A DNA stretch of 31,349 nucleotides, from IMG/VR virus record IMGVR_UViG_3300017613_002652, positions 1-31,349 of that record, one strand, 5' to 3'. The position numbers were made by a program, and so were the translations under genes. How positions within the stretch are numbered: position 1 is the stretch's first letter; every line of letters starts with the position of its first letter. Source of the stretch: a virus. The notes below the pieces were generated by a model. It was not told the DNA's origin. It ran no database searches and saw nothing but the letters and a program-made list of their open reading frames with translations. Shown here one piece after another: positions 12,989 to 20,593 of this stretch.

Positions 12989-14538
12989 CAGAGAGAATAA
13001 AACTAAGACGAAAAATCGAAAGTAGCCAAGAACGTCAAATGTTAATCGGATTAATAATATCCGATAAAGTCTGTAAATCTCTTATCAGTATGATTGATAC
13101 AAAAACTCTCCAAGCGCCTTATTCTGTAAGGATTGTTAACTGGGTAAAAGCCTATTATCAACAGGAGGAGAAGGCACCTGGTAAATACATTGAAGATATT
13201 TTTAATAGAGAGAAGAAAGGGCTTGATGAAGCCGAGTCAAGTATAATCGATAAACTTCTAAAAAGTCTATCAGAAGAATATGAAATAGAAGACAAATTCA
13301 ATTCAAATTATACCATTGATAATTCCTTAACTTACCTAACAGAGCAATCATTAAGACTCCACAGAGATAGTATTGATCAATGTCTTGAAACAGGGAAGCT
13401 TAAGAAAGCCGAGTCCGTTATTGCAAATCACAAAAAAATATCTCAAGTGACATCAAAATGGGTCAATCCTTTTAATCCGAAACAAATAAATGCAACATTT
13501 GAAGATGAGTCATATAAATTATTTAAGCTTCCTGGCGCACTTGGTGATATGATTGATTGGTTTGAGAGAGGGTATTTCGTCGCCTTTGTTGCCCCTAATA
13601 AGAGAGGGAAGACGTGGATGTTATTTGAACTTGCCGCTCAAGGTCTTATAAACGGATATAAGGTTGTTGTGGCTAATCTTGAAATGAACGATAGGCGGAT
13701 TAATAAAAGATTTTATAAGAGCCTGGTCAGCGGGATAGAAAATAGACCTAAAGTTATCTATCCTTGTTTTGACTGTTATAGTAACCAAATTAATGAATGT
13801 GATAACCCGGAAAGAAAAAACTCAATAGCTTTAATTGAAAATGAAGACAACCAATTACCTCAATACAATGAGAAGATGAAGTACAGACCATGCACCTACT
13901 GTCGTTTCAATGACCCTGGCAGCTATGTGCCCGCCACCTGGTTTACCACAGAAGAGAGACCAATTTTTAACCTTGAAACAACACGACAGAAAATGAAAGC
14001 AACAGGCAAGATGTACGGGAATAATAAAATCCGGTTTATTGCCTACCCAAGGTTTTCTGCCTCCATGGCTGACTTTGAACGCGACTTAGATATCCTGGAA
14101 TTCACAGAGGGCTTCGTGCCGGATATTATCATCACTGATTACATTGATATTTTTAGACCAGACAACGATACTGGCGAACATAGACATAATATTGACCATC
14201 TTTGGATGCATCATGCAAGGATGGCCACTCAACGCCATGCACTCGTTATAACAGCAAATCAAGCTAAGCTCCAATCGTGGGGTAGGAAGAATGTATTGGC
14301 ATCTGATTCATCAGAAAATTATCGTAACCCAGCGCATGTTGATATAATGCTTACATTGAACCAAACGCCATTAGAAAAAAAGATGGGTATTATGAGGGTT
14401 GCCGTCGTGGCGCATCGAGATAAGGAATTCCATGAGCTACAAGATGTTATGATTCTTCAACAATTATCAGCAGGTCAAACTCTAATTGATTCAGAAAAAT
14501 CTTACAAAGGAGGTAAAAAAGAATGGCAGGGAAATTAG
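12985..14538 (+). CDS. DnaB-like replicative helicase with Cys-rich insertion
   Basis: A 517-residue RecA-fold (SF4) ATPase. Walker A is APNKRGKT (203-210), preceded by FERGYFVAFV as in DnaB; NLEM (231-234) is the motif after strand 2; Walker B is DIIITDYIDI (D385), and VITANQAK corresponds to the sensor strand with Q. It would unwind the fork ahead of Pol III. Between Walker A and B is an insertion with C261, C264, C272, C303 and C306, a likely zinc site not found in bacterial DnaB. The N-terminal ~170 residues are helical. Translation starts at TTG (12985, TTGA overlap) 6-7 nt after TTGGAGG; no ATG is nearby. Confidence 0.85.
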   Translation: MTERIKLRRKIESSQERQMLIGLIISDKVCKSLISMIDTKTLQAPYSVRIVNWVKAYYQQEEKAPGKYIEDIFNREKKGLDEAESSIIDKLLKSLSEEYEIEDKFNSNYTIDNSLTYLTEQSLRLHRDSIDQCLETGKLKKAESVIANHKKISQVTSKWVNPFNPKQINATFEDESYKLFKLPGALGDMIDWFERGYFVAFVAPNKRGKTWMLFELAAQGLINGYKVVVANLEMNDRRINKRFYKSLVSGIENRPKVIYPCFDCYSNQINECDNPERKNSIALIENEDNQLPQYNEKMKYRPCTYCRFNDPGSYVPATWFTTEERPIFNLETTRQKMKATGKMYGNNKIRFIAYPRFSASMADFERDLDILEFTEGFVPDIIITDYIDIFRPDNDTGEHRHNIDHLWMHHARMATQRHALVITANQAKLQSWGRKNVLASDSSENYRNPAHVDIMLTLNQTPLEKKMGIMRVAVVAHRDKEFHELQDVMILQQLSAGQTLIDSEKSYKGGKKEWQGN

Positions 14539-14921
14539 ACTTAGTTATAAATGGTGGGAAGGTAGGCATGGTAAATCAATATCAGGCGTTAGCAAATATT
14601 TTCAAGATGGTCCCTACGCTCAAATATTGGTCCTATGACGCTTTGAAGATTTTTTATGTAGAAAGTATAAAAATGGTAAATGAAGTTTTTATGAGTAGAA
14701 AAGCAAATAAAACATCTTTACAATTTAGCCAAATGATAAAGAGAGTGCCAAAAGACCGGGATGGAATTTTAGCTGCAATTTATAATGCAATCCTTAGTGA
14801 TGAGCAAAAAGGGTTATTACGCGGCTTTGGTGTCTCAAATACATTTGGAGATAATTTGAAAGGTAATCCAGAATACCAGTCAATTTTAAAAGGGCATAAT
14901 AGGTTAATAAACACTAAATAA
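14523..14921 (+). CDS. hypothetical protein
   Basis: A 132-residue, mostly helical, slightly basic protein (NQYQALANIFKMVPTLKYWS, later LSDEQKGLLRGFGVSNTFGD). No recognised domain, cysteine cluster or membrane segment. Its ATG overlaps the helicase gene by 16 nt and lies behind AAAGGAGGTAAAAAA, so it is co-translated with the helicase and may be a helicase cofactor. It closes the initiation operon: a new promoter follows immediately. Confidence 0.75.
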   Translation: MAGKLDLVINGGKVGMVNQYQALANIFKMVPTLKYWSYDALKIFYVESIKMVNEVFMSRKANKTSLQFSQMIKRVPKDRDGILAAIYNAILSDEQKGLLRGFGVSNTFGDNLKGNPEYQSILKGHNRLINTK

Positions 14922-14930
14922 AAAACCCTC

Positions 14931-14953
14931 TTTTTAAAAAAGTATATTATAAT
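14931..14953 (+). promoter_or_regulatory. T5A6-TATAAT promoter
   Basis: TTTTT (14931-14935), A6, then TATAAT at 14948-14953 with 12 nt between; the same block recurs at 26100-26122. No TTGACA-like -35 at the usual 17-nt spacing. Drives the unit beginning at 15020 with a ~60-nt leader. Confidence 0.65.
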
Positions 14954-15019
14954 GGTTTTAAATAGAAAAGGGATTTTATATTTAACTAAAAACATTTAAT
15001 AGAGAAAGGAGAACAAAAG

Positions 15020-15652
15020 ATGGCAAAAGTAGCATATGAGACAATCGTTGGGCATGAGGATTTTGATTACAATGATTTTAAACAAGTAGTAAAGGACTTG
15101 AATGATTCAGGTTTATTAGAGAAAAAAGTCAATTTTGTTGGTAAGAAAGAAGTGGCTGTAAAGGCATTTCTGGATGCAGTGGAAAGGTTTTCTGATGAAG
15201 ATGTGAGGAAAATGCCAGACGCAGCATTTGATATGAACAACAATTTCATTGATATCTTAGAAAACGCAGAGGCAGACGGTGAAGAAAGTGAAGGTGAAGA
15301 AGAGGGTGAAAGTGAGGGTGGAGATGGTAGTGCAGAAACCAATAGTGTAGAAGTTGAAAATAAACAAAAGAAAAAGAAGGAAGTTAAGAACAAAAAGGCC
15401 CAAAAGGAAAAGAAACCCTTTAAAAAGAAGGACAAATCAAAATATACCCGTTCTAACGCTCTTGTTGAATCATTACCTGAAAAAGAAGAAACAAAAACAA
15501 GAACCCAGATGGTAAATGATGCTAATCAACTTTATATTGAAAATGGTGGAAACGATAACTTGAAAGTTGCAAAGGCGCTTTTAAATTATGTTATGCCGTC
15601 ACTTCTTCTTTTAAGAATATTAACAAAAGACAAAGAAGAATATAAAAGATGA
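15020..15652 (+). CDS. hypothetical protein with acidic and basic low-complexity middle
   Basis: A 210-residue protein in three parts. Residues 1-80 are a probable folded domain (AYETIVGHEDFDYNDFKQVV, ending NNNFIDILENAEA). Residues ~85-145 are first strongly acidic (E/G/S-rich) and then strongly basic (K-rich), probably disordered. Residues ~155-210 are helical and end hydrophobic (LLNYVMPSLLLLRILTKDKE). Function unknown. It leads an operon with the radical SAM enzyme and the sliding clamp. RBS AAAGGAGAACAAAAG. It overlaps the next gene by ATGA. Confidence 0.75.
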   Translation: MAKVAYETIVGHEDFDYNDFKQVVKDLNDSGLLEKKVNFVGKKEVAVKAFLDAVERFSDEDVRKMPDAAFDMNNNFIDILENAEADGEESEGEEEGESEGGDGSAETNSVEVENKQKKKKEVKNKKAQKEKKPFKKKDKSKYTRSNALVESLPEKEETKTRTQMVNDANQLYIENGGNDNLKVAKALLNYVMPSLLLLRILTKDKEEYKR

Positions 15653-16575
15653 AACCTTATCAAGGAATAGAGCATCAATGGTTAAATGATGGATATAAAA
15701 TATGGATTTGCAACAATATTTTATATGCGTCTATTATTTTTACTTGGAAAGTAAATGAAGTCATTTCTTTAATAAAAAATCAAAAAAGAAAGGCAATTGT
15801 TGGTGGCCCAGGAGCTATTTTAATGAGTTCTCACTTTGATAATATCGCAGAAGTGAGAACTCATTTAGATTTTATCGAACCTGTTACACTACATAATCCC
15901 TTTGCGACTTTTACAACAAGAGGCTGTGTTAATAATTGTAAATTTTGTGCTGTTCCAAAAATAGAAGGAAAGTTCAAAGAAATATCCAATTTTATTCCAA
16001 GACCTATTATTTGTGATAACAATTTTTTAGTATCAAGTAAAAAACATTTTAATAAAGTAATTGATAGCTTAAAACAAATGCCATATGTTGATTTTAATCA
16101 AGGATTAGAGGCAAAATATTTTACATCAGCTAAAGCTGATAGAATCGCTGAATTAAAAAACGTAAAAATCAGATTTGCATTTGATGTCATAGAAGATGAA
16201 AAATTTATTATTGATGCGATTAATCTTGCAAAGAAAAAGGGATTTAAAAAAATTAGTTGTTATGTCCTTATTGGTTTCAATGACACTCCGTCAGATGCTT
16301 TGTACCGAGCAAAACTTCTTAGAAAGTTAAATATCTATGTTTATTGCATGAGATATCAACCATTGGATTCTCTTCAAAAAGATTCATATATTTCTCCTAA
16401 TTGGACAGATTATGAATTGAAAAGAGTTAAAAATTATTGGAAATGGCCACTCAATATTCCATTTGAAGAATACGAAACAAGAAAAGACACGTCAAATTTA
16501 GGATTTGGTTTAATAGACAGAAGAGGAATTAAAATAAGAAAGGAATTATACAAGGAGGAAATTAATGAAAATTAA
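15649..16575 (+). CDS. radical SAM enzyme
   Basis: A 308-residue radical SAM protein. GCVNNCKFCAVP holds the CxxxCxxC triad (C93, C97, C100) that binds the [4Fe-4S] cluster cleaving S-adenosylmethionine. The ~90 residues before it (KAIVGGPGAILMS) resemble the end of a cobalamin-binding-like Rossmann domain found in many B12-type radical SAM enzymes, but no DxHxxG cobalamin motif is visible. The rest fits a partial TIM barrel (FNQGLEAKYF, RFAFDVIEDE, CYVLIGFNDT). Substrate unknown; a nucleotide- or tRNA-modifying role is possible. Lies directly before the sliding clamp and near a PP-loop gene. Starts within ATGA of the upstream gene. Confidence 0.85.
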   Translation: MKPYQGIEHQWLNDGYKIWICNNILYASIIFTWKVNEVISLIKNQKRKAIVGGPGAILMSSHFDNIAEVRTHLDFIEPVTLHNPFATFTTRGCVNNCKFCAVPKIEGKFKEISNFIPRPIICDNNFLVSSKKHFNKVIDSLKQMPYVDFNQGLEAKYFTSAKADRIAELKNVKIRFAFDVIEDEKFIIDAINLAKKKGFKKISCYVLIGFNDTPSDALYRAKLLRKLNIYVYCMRYQPLDSLQKDSYISPNWTDYELKRVKNYWKWPLNIPFEEYETRKDTSNLGFGLIDRRGIKIRKELYKEEINEN

Positions 16576-17584
16576 AAAAGAAGAAATGCTGGATATTATG
16601 AAAAAAGTTTATGATAGTATTATCAGTAATGCATCAAATATAAGTGATAATACATCAGGACTAATTATATTTAATAATAAAACAATAACTGGTTTTAATG
16701 AAGAGATAGCTGTAAATTATCCTTTTAAAACTGACCTAAAATGTGCTGTAAGGCTAACCGAATTATATAAACTACTACAGAAAGTTAAAGATGACTCTAT
16801 TACCCTTTTAATAGAAGGCAATGAGTTGATTTTAGAAGCTAAAAATATTGATGCTGGTTTCCCACTTATTAAAGATTATACTGTACCAGATATTAATAAC
16901 AAGATTGATGATTGGGAAAACTTGCCTGCCGGGTTTATCGATGGAATACAATTCTGCTCATTTTCTGTCTCAACAGACATTTCTGATGGTATCTTAGTTG
17001 CTCTTGAAATAAAGAATGATCATATAAGAACGACAGATAATTATCGTTTAACAGACTACTATATGGAAAGTAAAATCAAGTCTCCATTCCTTTTACACCA
17101 AAAATTCATTAAACCTATTATCGCCCATAATCCAATTAAAGTTTCTCAAGATGAATCATGGCTATATTTTTGTGATGAAAAAGATGGGATTCTTAGTGTA
17201 AGGAAATTGGCTGAAAGTTACCCAGAAATAGATGAGTTTTTTAATATTAAAAAAATAGAAAATATTACATTCTCATCTAAATTAGAAGGAATATTAGATA
17301 GAGTTAGGACCCTTGCATTAGATGAAAATAACAATGAAAATGTTACTATTACAATTAACAATGATGAGATTATTTGTGAATGCCAAGGGAAATATGGATG
17401 GGTTGTTGAAACGATAAAGAATCAAACAAAACATAAAATAAAAAAGGAACTTAAATTTATTGCTGGTATTCAACATTTAACTCAAATTTTAGATAAAACA
17501 AAAACAGCAATTATTGGTGAGAATAGGTTGTTATTCGAACATGAAAACTTCAAACATGTTATCGTTACTACCCCATCAGAATAA
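16565..17584 (+). CDS. dnaN: DNA polymerase sliding clamp (DnaN-like)
   Basis: A 339-residue protein with the repeated beta-alpha-beta pattern of the beta clamp. GLIIFNNKTITGFNEEIAVN and KTDLKCAVRLTELYKLLQ match the start of DnaN-type domains, followed by ITLLIEGNELILEAKN. The middle has a conserved IRTTDNYRLTDYYM, like the DGHRL motif of bacterial clamps, and the C-terminus repeats the pattern (LKFIAGIQHL, IIGENRLLFEHENFKHVIVT). Slightly shorter than bacterial beta (366). It would tether the Pol III alpha encoded at 20587. RBS AAGGAGGAAATTA; overlaps the radical SAM gene by 11 nt. Confidence 0.75.
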   Translation: MKIKKEEMLDIMKKVYDSIISNASNISDNTSGLIIFNNKTITGFNEEIAVNYPFKTDLKCAVRLTELYKLLQKVKDDSITLLIEGNELILEAKNIDAGFPLIKDYTVPDINNKIDDWENLPAGFIDGIQFCSFSVSTDISDGILVALEIKNDHIRTTDNYRLTDYYMESKIKSPFLLHQKFIKPIIAHNPIKVSQDESWLYFCDEKDGILSVRKLAESYPEIDEFFNIKKIENITFSSKLEGILDRVRTLALDENNNENVTITINNDEIICECQGKYGWVVETIKNQTKHKIKKELKFIAGIQHLTQILDKTKTAIIGENRLLFEHENFKHVIVTTPSE

Positions 17585-17598
17585 TAAATAATAAGCTA

Positions 17599-17619
17599 TT
17601 TTTAAAAACAGTATATACT
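17599..17619 (+). promoter_or_regulatory. T5A5 promoter variant
   Basis: TTTTT (17599-17603) and A5, then TATACT at 17614-17619, a variant of the repeated promoter with 10 nt between the elements. It precedes the structured leader of the ParB/PP-loop operon. Confidence 0.5.
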
Positions 17620-17633
17620 ACTATTAAAAAATA

Positions 17634-17690
17634 GAGAACATCGATTCTCGACTATGCCATGGCTGTCTGATAAGGCGTTAATTAACGGTG
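17634..17690 (+). promoter_or_regulatory. palindrome-rich leader
   Basis: GAGA/TCTC (17634-17637 with 17646-17649) around ACATCGAT, the palindrome GCCATGGC (17656-17663), and the perfect 12-nt palindrome CGTTAATTAACG (17676-17687), all within about 60 nt before the gene at 17704. These could be DNA operator sites or RNA hairpins. AACATCGA is shared with the leader at 1858-1866. Confidence 0.4.
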
Positions 17691-17703
17691 AAAGAAGGAA
17701 AGA

Positions 17704-18966
17704 ATGGATATTAAAAGTGGATTTGGTTTAGTTGGACAATCACAAAAAATTAACTATAAGAAGCTCAAAAAGCCCAGAAAACTTAAAAGGCTTAAAAAGT
17801 ATAAAGGGAAATTAAATTATAAAGAGGTTATAAATGAAAGTGAAAAATTATTCTCAAGGTTAGAAGAATTAAATGTCCCGACAAAAATTGAAGCAATAAA
17901 TAAATTGAGATCGATTCTTCACAAACATAGCCCTTTTTCGGAAGAACCTGTTGATTTTGTTCAATGGGTACCAATAAACAAAATAGAGGCGAATGATTAT
18001 AACCCTAATATTGTTGCCCCACCAGAAATGAAATTGCTCGAACGCTCTATAAAGGAAGATGGTTATACACAACCAATTGTAGCATGGTATAGAAACGATA
18101 ATTATGAAATTATTGACGGGTTTCATAGACACCGTGTTGGCAGAGAATGCAAAATTATCACCGAGAAAGTTAAAGGGTATTTACCATTAACAATTATCAA
18201 CACTAACGGCCAAGAGAGTAAAGGTAACCGTATTGCGTCAACAATACGGCATAACAGAGCAAGAGGTAAACATACAATAATGGGGATGTCAGATATAGTT
18301 CTTGAATTAAAAAATAGAAATTGGACCAATGAAAGAATAGCAAAAAATTTAGGCATGGATCAAGATGAAATATTAAGATTATGCCAAATTACAGGCTTAA
18401 CAAAGTTATTTGCAGATCAAGGATTTTCTAAATCTTGGGATATTGAAGGGGATATTGATGAACATGATTTCGAAGAACTTTCTGATGATGTAGAGACATA
18501 TGGAGAAGAAGTAACTAATGTAAGAACTGTAAACACAAACGACAATACCAGAATATTCCATACTTGGGATAAATGGGAGTGCGCTAAAGCAGGTTTATAT
18601 AAAACATCAAAAGAAGGCATGACAAAAGAAGAGTGTGAACAAGCATACTGCAATTTTTTATCTGATTTAGATAGATTTGCCGAAGCCCTTGAACGCGTTA
18701 TAACAGAATGGAAATTCTCTTGTGAACAGTATCTTACGAATAGTGCAATGAATAGAATTGCTTGGTTAGGGCAAGCCTCTATGTGTTATGCGACAGGTAT
18801 TCCTGCTGCCTTTAGAAGTGGCTTTTATTTATTATCAGAAGAACAACAAATAAAAGCTAATGAAAAGGCACTTATTTATTTAAATAAGTGGCTTGAAAAA
18901 AATAACCGTAAAAAAGTTACAATGGAAGAAGCAGAATCTTTTAGTAGACAATCAGATATTTATTAA
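17704..18966 (+). CDS. ParB-domain protein, IbrB-like
   Basis: A 420-residue protein. Residues ~80-190 are a ParB domain: QWVPINKIEANDYNPN, LLERSIKEDGYTQPIVAWYR, IIDGFHRHRVG and the IRHNRARG motif after it. Residues ~200-240 (TNERIAKNLGMDQDEILRLC) are a helix-turn-helix. The C-terminal ~150 residues are Trp-rich and lack a family I recognise. A ParB-domain gene next to a PAPS-reductase-like gene is the arrangement named IbrB/IbrA in E. coli and phages, where they are linked to gene regulation; biochemical roles there are poorly known. Weak RBS (GAAGGAAAG). Confidence 0.8.
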   Translation: MDIKSGFGLVGQSQKINYKKLKKPRKLKRLKKYKGKLNYKEVINESEKLFSRLEELNVPTKIEAINKLRSILHKHSPFSEEPVDFVQWVPINKIEANDYNPNIVAPPEMKLLERSIKEDGYTQPIVAWYRNDNYEIIDGFHRHRVGRECKIITEKVKGYLPLTIINTNGQESKGNRIASTIRHNRARGKHTIMGMSDIVLELKNRNWTNERIAKNLGMDQDEILRLCQITGLTKLFADQGFSKSWDIEGDIDEHDFEELSDDVETYGEEVTNVRTVNTNDNTRIFHTWDKWECAKAGLYKTSKEGMTKEECEQAYCNFLSDLDRFAEALERVITEWKFSCEQYLTNSAMNRIAWLGQASMCYATGIPAAFRSGFYLLSEEQQIKANEKALIYLNKWLEKNNRKKVTMEEAESFSRQSDIY

Positions 18967-18980
18967 AAAGTAGAGGAACT

Positions 18981-19166
18981 ATGAAAAAAATCATAGAAAT
19001 CACATTTTTGAAAAATTCAATATCCAATCAGATCAATCATATTATAAACAACGAATTTAGCAAATTAGATATTGATGAAATTGTTGAAGTTAAAAATAGA
19101 ATCAATCAATCTATATGTAACAAAATTGAAAAAATGGCAGATAGGGCCTTAAAAAATGGCCATTAA
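18981..19166 (+). CDS. small helical hypothetical protein
   Basis: Sixty-one residues, hydrophilic and helical (KKIIEITFLKNSISNQINHI, then IDEIVEVKNRINQSI). Not recognised. It begins behind AGAGGAACT, 14 nt after the ParB-type gene, and its end overlaps the PP-loop gene by 11 nt, so it belongs to the same translational unit. It may be an adaptor between its two neighbours, though nothing in the sequence proves this. Confidence 0.65.
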   Translation: MKKIIEITFLKNSISNQINHIINNEFSKLDIDEIVEVKNRINQSICNKIEKMADRALKNGH

Positions 19167-20370
19167 AAGATATAGAAAAATAAATGTTTTAACAGCGGCA
19201 AGAGATCGGATTAAGATAATATTTGATAATTTTGAACGCATATATTGCGCTTTTTCAGGTGGGAAAGATAGTAGTGTAATGTTTCACCTTATTATGGATG
19301 AGGCTATAAAAAGAGATAGAAAAGTTGGCGTAATGTTAATAGATTTTGAAGCGCAATATAGTGAAACAATAAAACATGCCCGCGAGATGTTTGCCATATA
19401 TAAGAATAACATAGATAGACATTGGATATGTGTCCCTATGCTTTTAAGAAATGCTGTTACTAATTTCGAACCAAGATGGATTGCTTGGGATCCTTCAAAA
19501 AAAGATATTTGGGTTAGAGATAAGCCAATAGAGGCAAAAACAGAAAAAGATTATCCCTTTTTTATTGCGGAAATGGAATTTGAAGAGTTTATAATCTTAT
19601 TCGCTGAATGGTATAGCCGAGGACAACGAACAGCTGGATTTGTTGGGATTAGAGCAGACGAAAGCCTTCATAGATATTGTGCAATAGCAACTTGGGAAAA
19701 AATTGGTAAAACTTTCAATGGGTATAGATGGACAACAAAAATAGCTAAAAACTGTTATAATATCTATCCTATTTATGATTGGAAAACAGAAGACATATGG
19801 AGATACCATTCAAAATATCCAGATAAAATACATAATGAAATATATGATAAAATGCAAATGGCAGGAGTTAAAATAAGTCAACAAAGACTTTGTCAACCAT
19901 ATGGCGATGATCAAAGAAGAGGATTATGGTTATATCATATCCTTGAACCACAAACATGGTTTAAATTAATTGCAAGAGTGAATGGGGCAAATTCTGGCGC
20001 TTTATATATAAAAGAAACTGGTAATATGACAGGTTATAATAAAGTTACTAAACCGGATAATCATACATGGAAAAGTTTTTGTAATATGTTACTTCAAACT
20101 ATGCCAAAAAAAACAAGAGACCATTATATAATTAGATTCAAAAAATTTATTTATGGGTGGAGTAGAAGAGGCTATTCTACTATCCCAGAAGAGGTACCAT
20201 TGGAATTAGAAAGTAAATGCTGGGCTCCATCATGGAGAAGACTATGTAGAGTTTTATTAAGAAATGATTATTGGTGTAAAGGGTTAGGGATGGTTCAACC
20301 TAAAAGCGAAGCATATGGAAGATATCTTGAAATCAAAAGAAAAAAGAAATTAGATGACAAAATTAAATAA
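19156..20370 (+). CDS. PAPS-reductase-family PP-loop protein, IbrA-like
   Basis: A 404-residue PP-loop ATP pyrophosphatase. CAFSGGKDSSVMFHL (residues 31-45) carries the SGGKDS loop; VMLIDFEAQYSET is the following strand with the acidic residues usual in the PAPS-reductase/DndC group. Length and the C-terminal half (TKIAKNCYNIYPIYDWKTED, YHSKYPDKIHNEIYDKM) fit the IbrA-type subgroup that carries DUF3440. Such enzymes activate substrates by adenylation; whether this one acts on sulfate, a nucleobase or DNA is unknown. Translation overlaps the upstream 61-residue gene, and its end overlaps the MazG-like gene. Confidence 0.85.
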   Translation: MAIKRYRKINVLTAARDRIKIIFDNFERIYCAFSGGKDSSVMFHLIMDEAIKRDRKVGVMLIDFEAQYSETIKHAREMFAIYKNNIDRHWICVPMLLRNAVTNFEPRWIAWDPSKKDIWVRDKPIEAKTEKDYPFFIAEMEFEEFIILFAEWYSRGQRTAGFVGIRADESLHRYCAIATWEKIGKTFNGYRWTTKIAKNCYNIYPIYDWKTEDIWRYHSKYPDKIHNEIYDKMQMAGVKISQQRLCQPYGDDQRRGLWLYHILEPQTWFKLIARVNGANSGALYIKETGNMTGYNKVTKPDNHTWKSFCNMLLQTMPKKTRDHYIIRFKKFIYGWSRRGYSTIPEEVPLELESKCWAPSWRRLCRVLLRNDYWCKGLGMVQPKSEAYGRYLEIKRKKKLDDKIK

Positions 20371-20593
20371 CATTATTCAAGAAATCAAAGATGAAATTGA
20401 TTTTTCAAATGAAAAATTCAAACCTGGATTCAACTCAAATCAAGAATGGTTAGGTACATTGAGAGAAGAATACAAGGAACTTGAACAAGAAATATTTAAC
20501 AGCAAAGAAGTTTGGGAAGGCAACTCAAAAATGAAAAAAGAAGCAATTCAAGTTGCAGCAATGGCAATCAAAGGAATTCTATCACTATGTTAG
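20354..20593 (+). CDS. MazG-like protein
   Basis: Seventy-nine residues. QEWLGTLREEYKELEQEI followed by KMKKEAIQVAAMAIKGIL shows the E-E-x-x-E-L-x-x-E plus E-x-x-Q-V-A-A-M-A pattern of small MazG-like nucleotide pyrophosphohydrolase domains. It is shorter than typical members (~100) but the central helices with metal-binding acidic residues are present. It would hydrolyse non-canonical or signalling nucleotides, a common phage activity; substrate not predictable. Overlaps the PP-loop gene by 17 nt and the polymerase gene by 7 nt. Confidence 0.6.
   Translation: MTKLNNIIQEIKDEIDFSNEKFKPGFNSNQEWLGTLREEYKELEQEIFNSKEVWEGNSKMKKEAIQVAAMAIKGILSLC

Noticed and set aside
15067-15435. 122-residue frame on the minus strand, Ser/Phe-rich
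   Set aside because: It is the antisense of the acidic and Lys-rich low-complexity region; composition artefact, no RBS.
17667-17695. Second hammerhead-like core: CTGATAA followed by a CGTTAATTAACG hairpin and GAAA
   Set aside because: The invariant G8 is replaced by A, and no stem I pairing exists directly before it; a coincidental resemblance.
20512-20586. 25-residue N-terminal extension of the polymerase
   Set aside because: It lies in a shadow frame of the MazG-like gene; family alignment starts at MLDFAHLHVHSEYS with ATG 20587.
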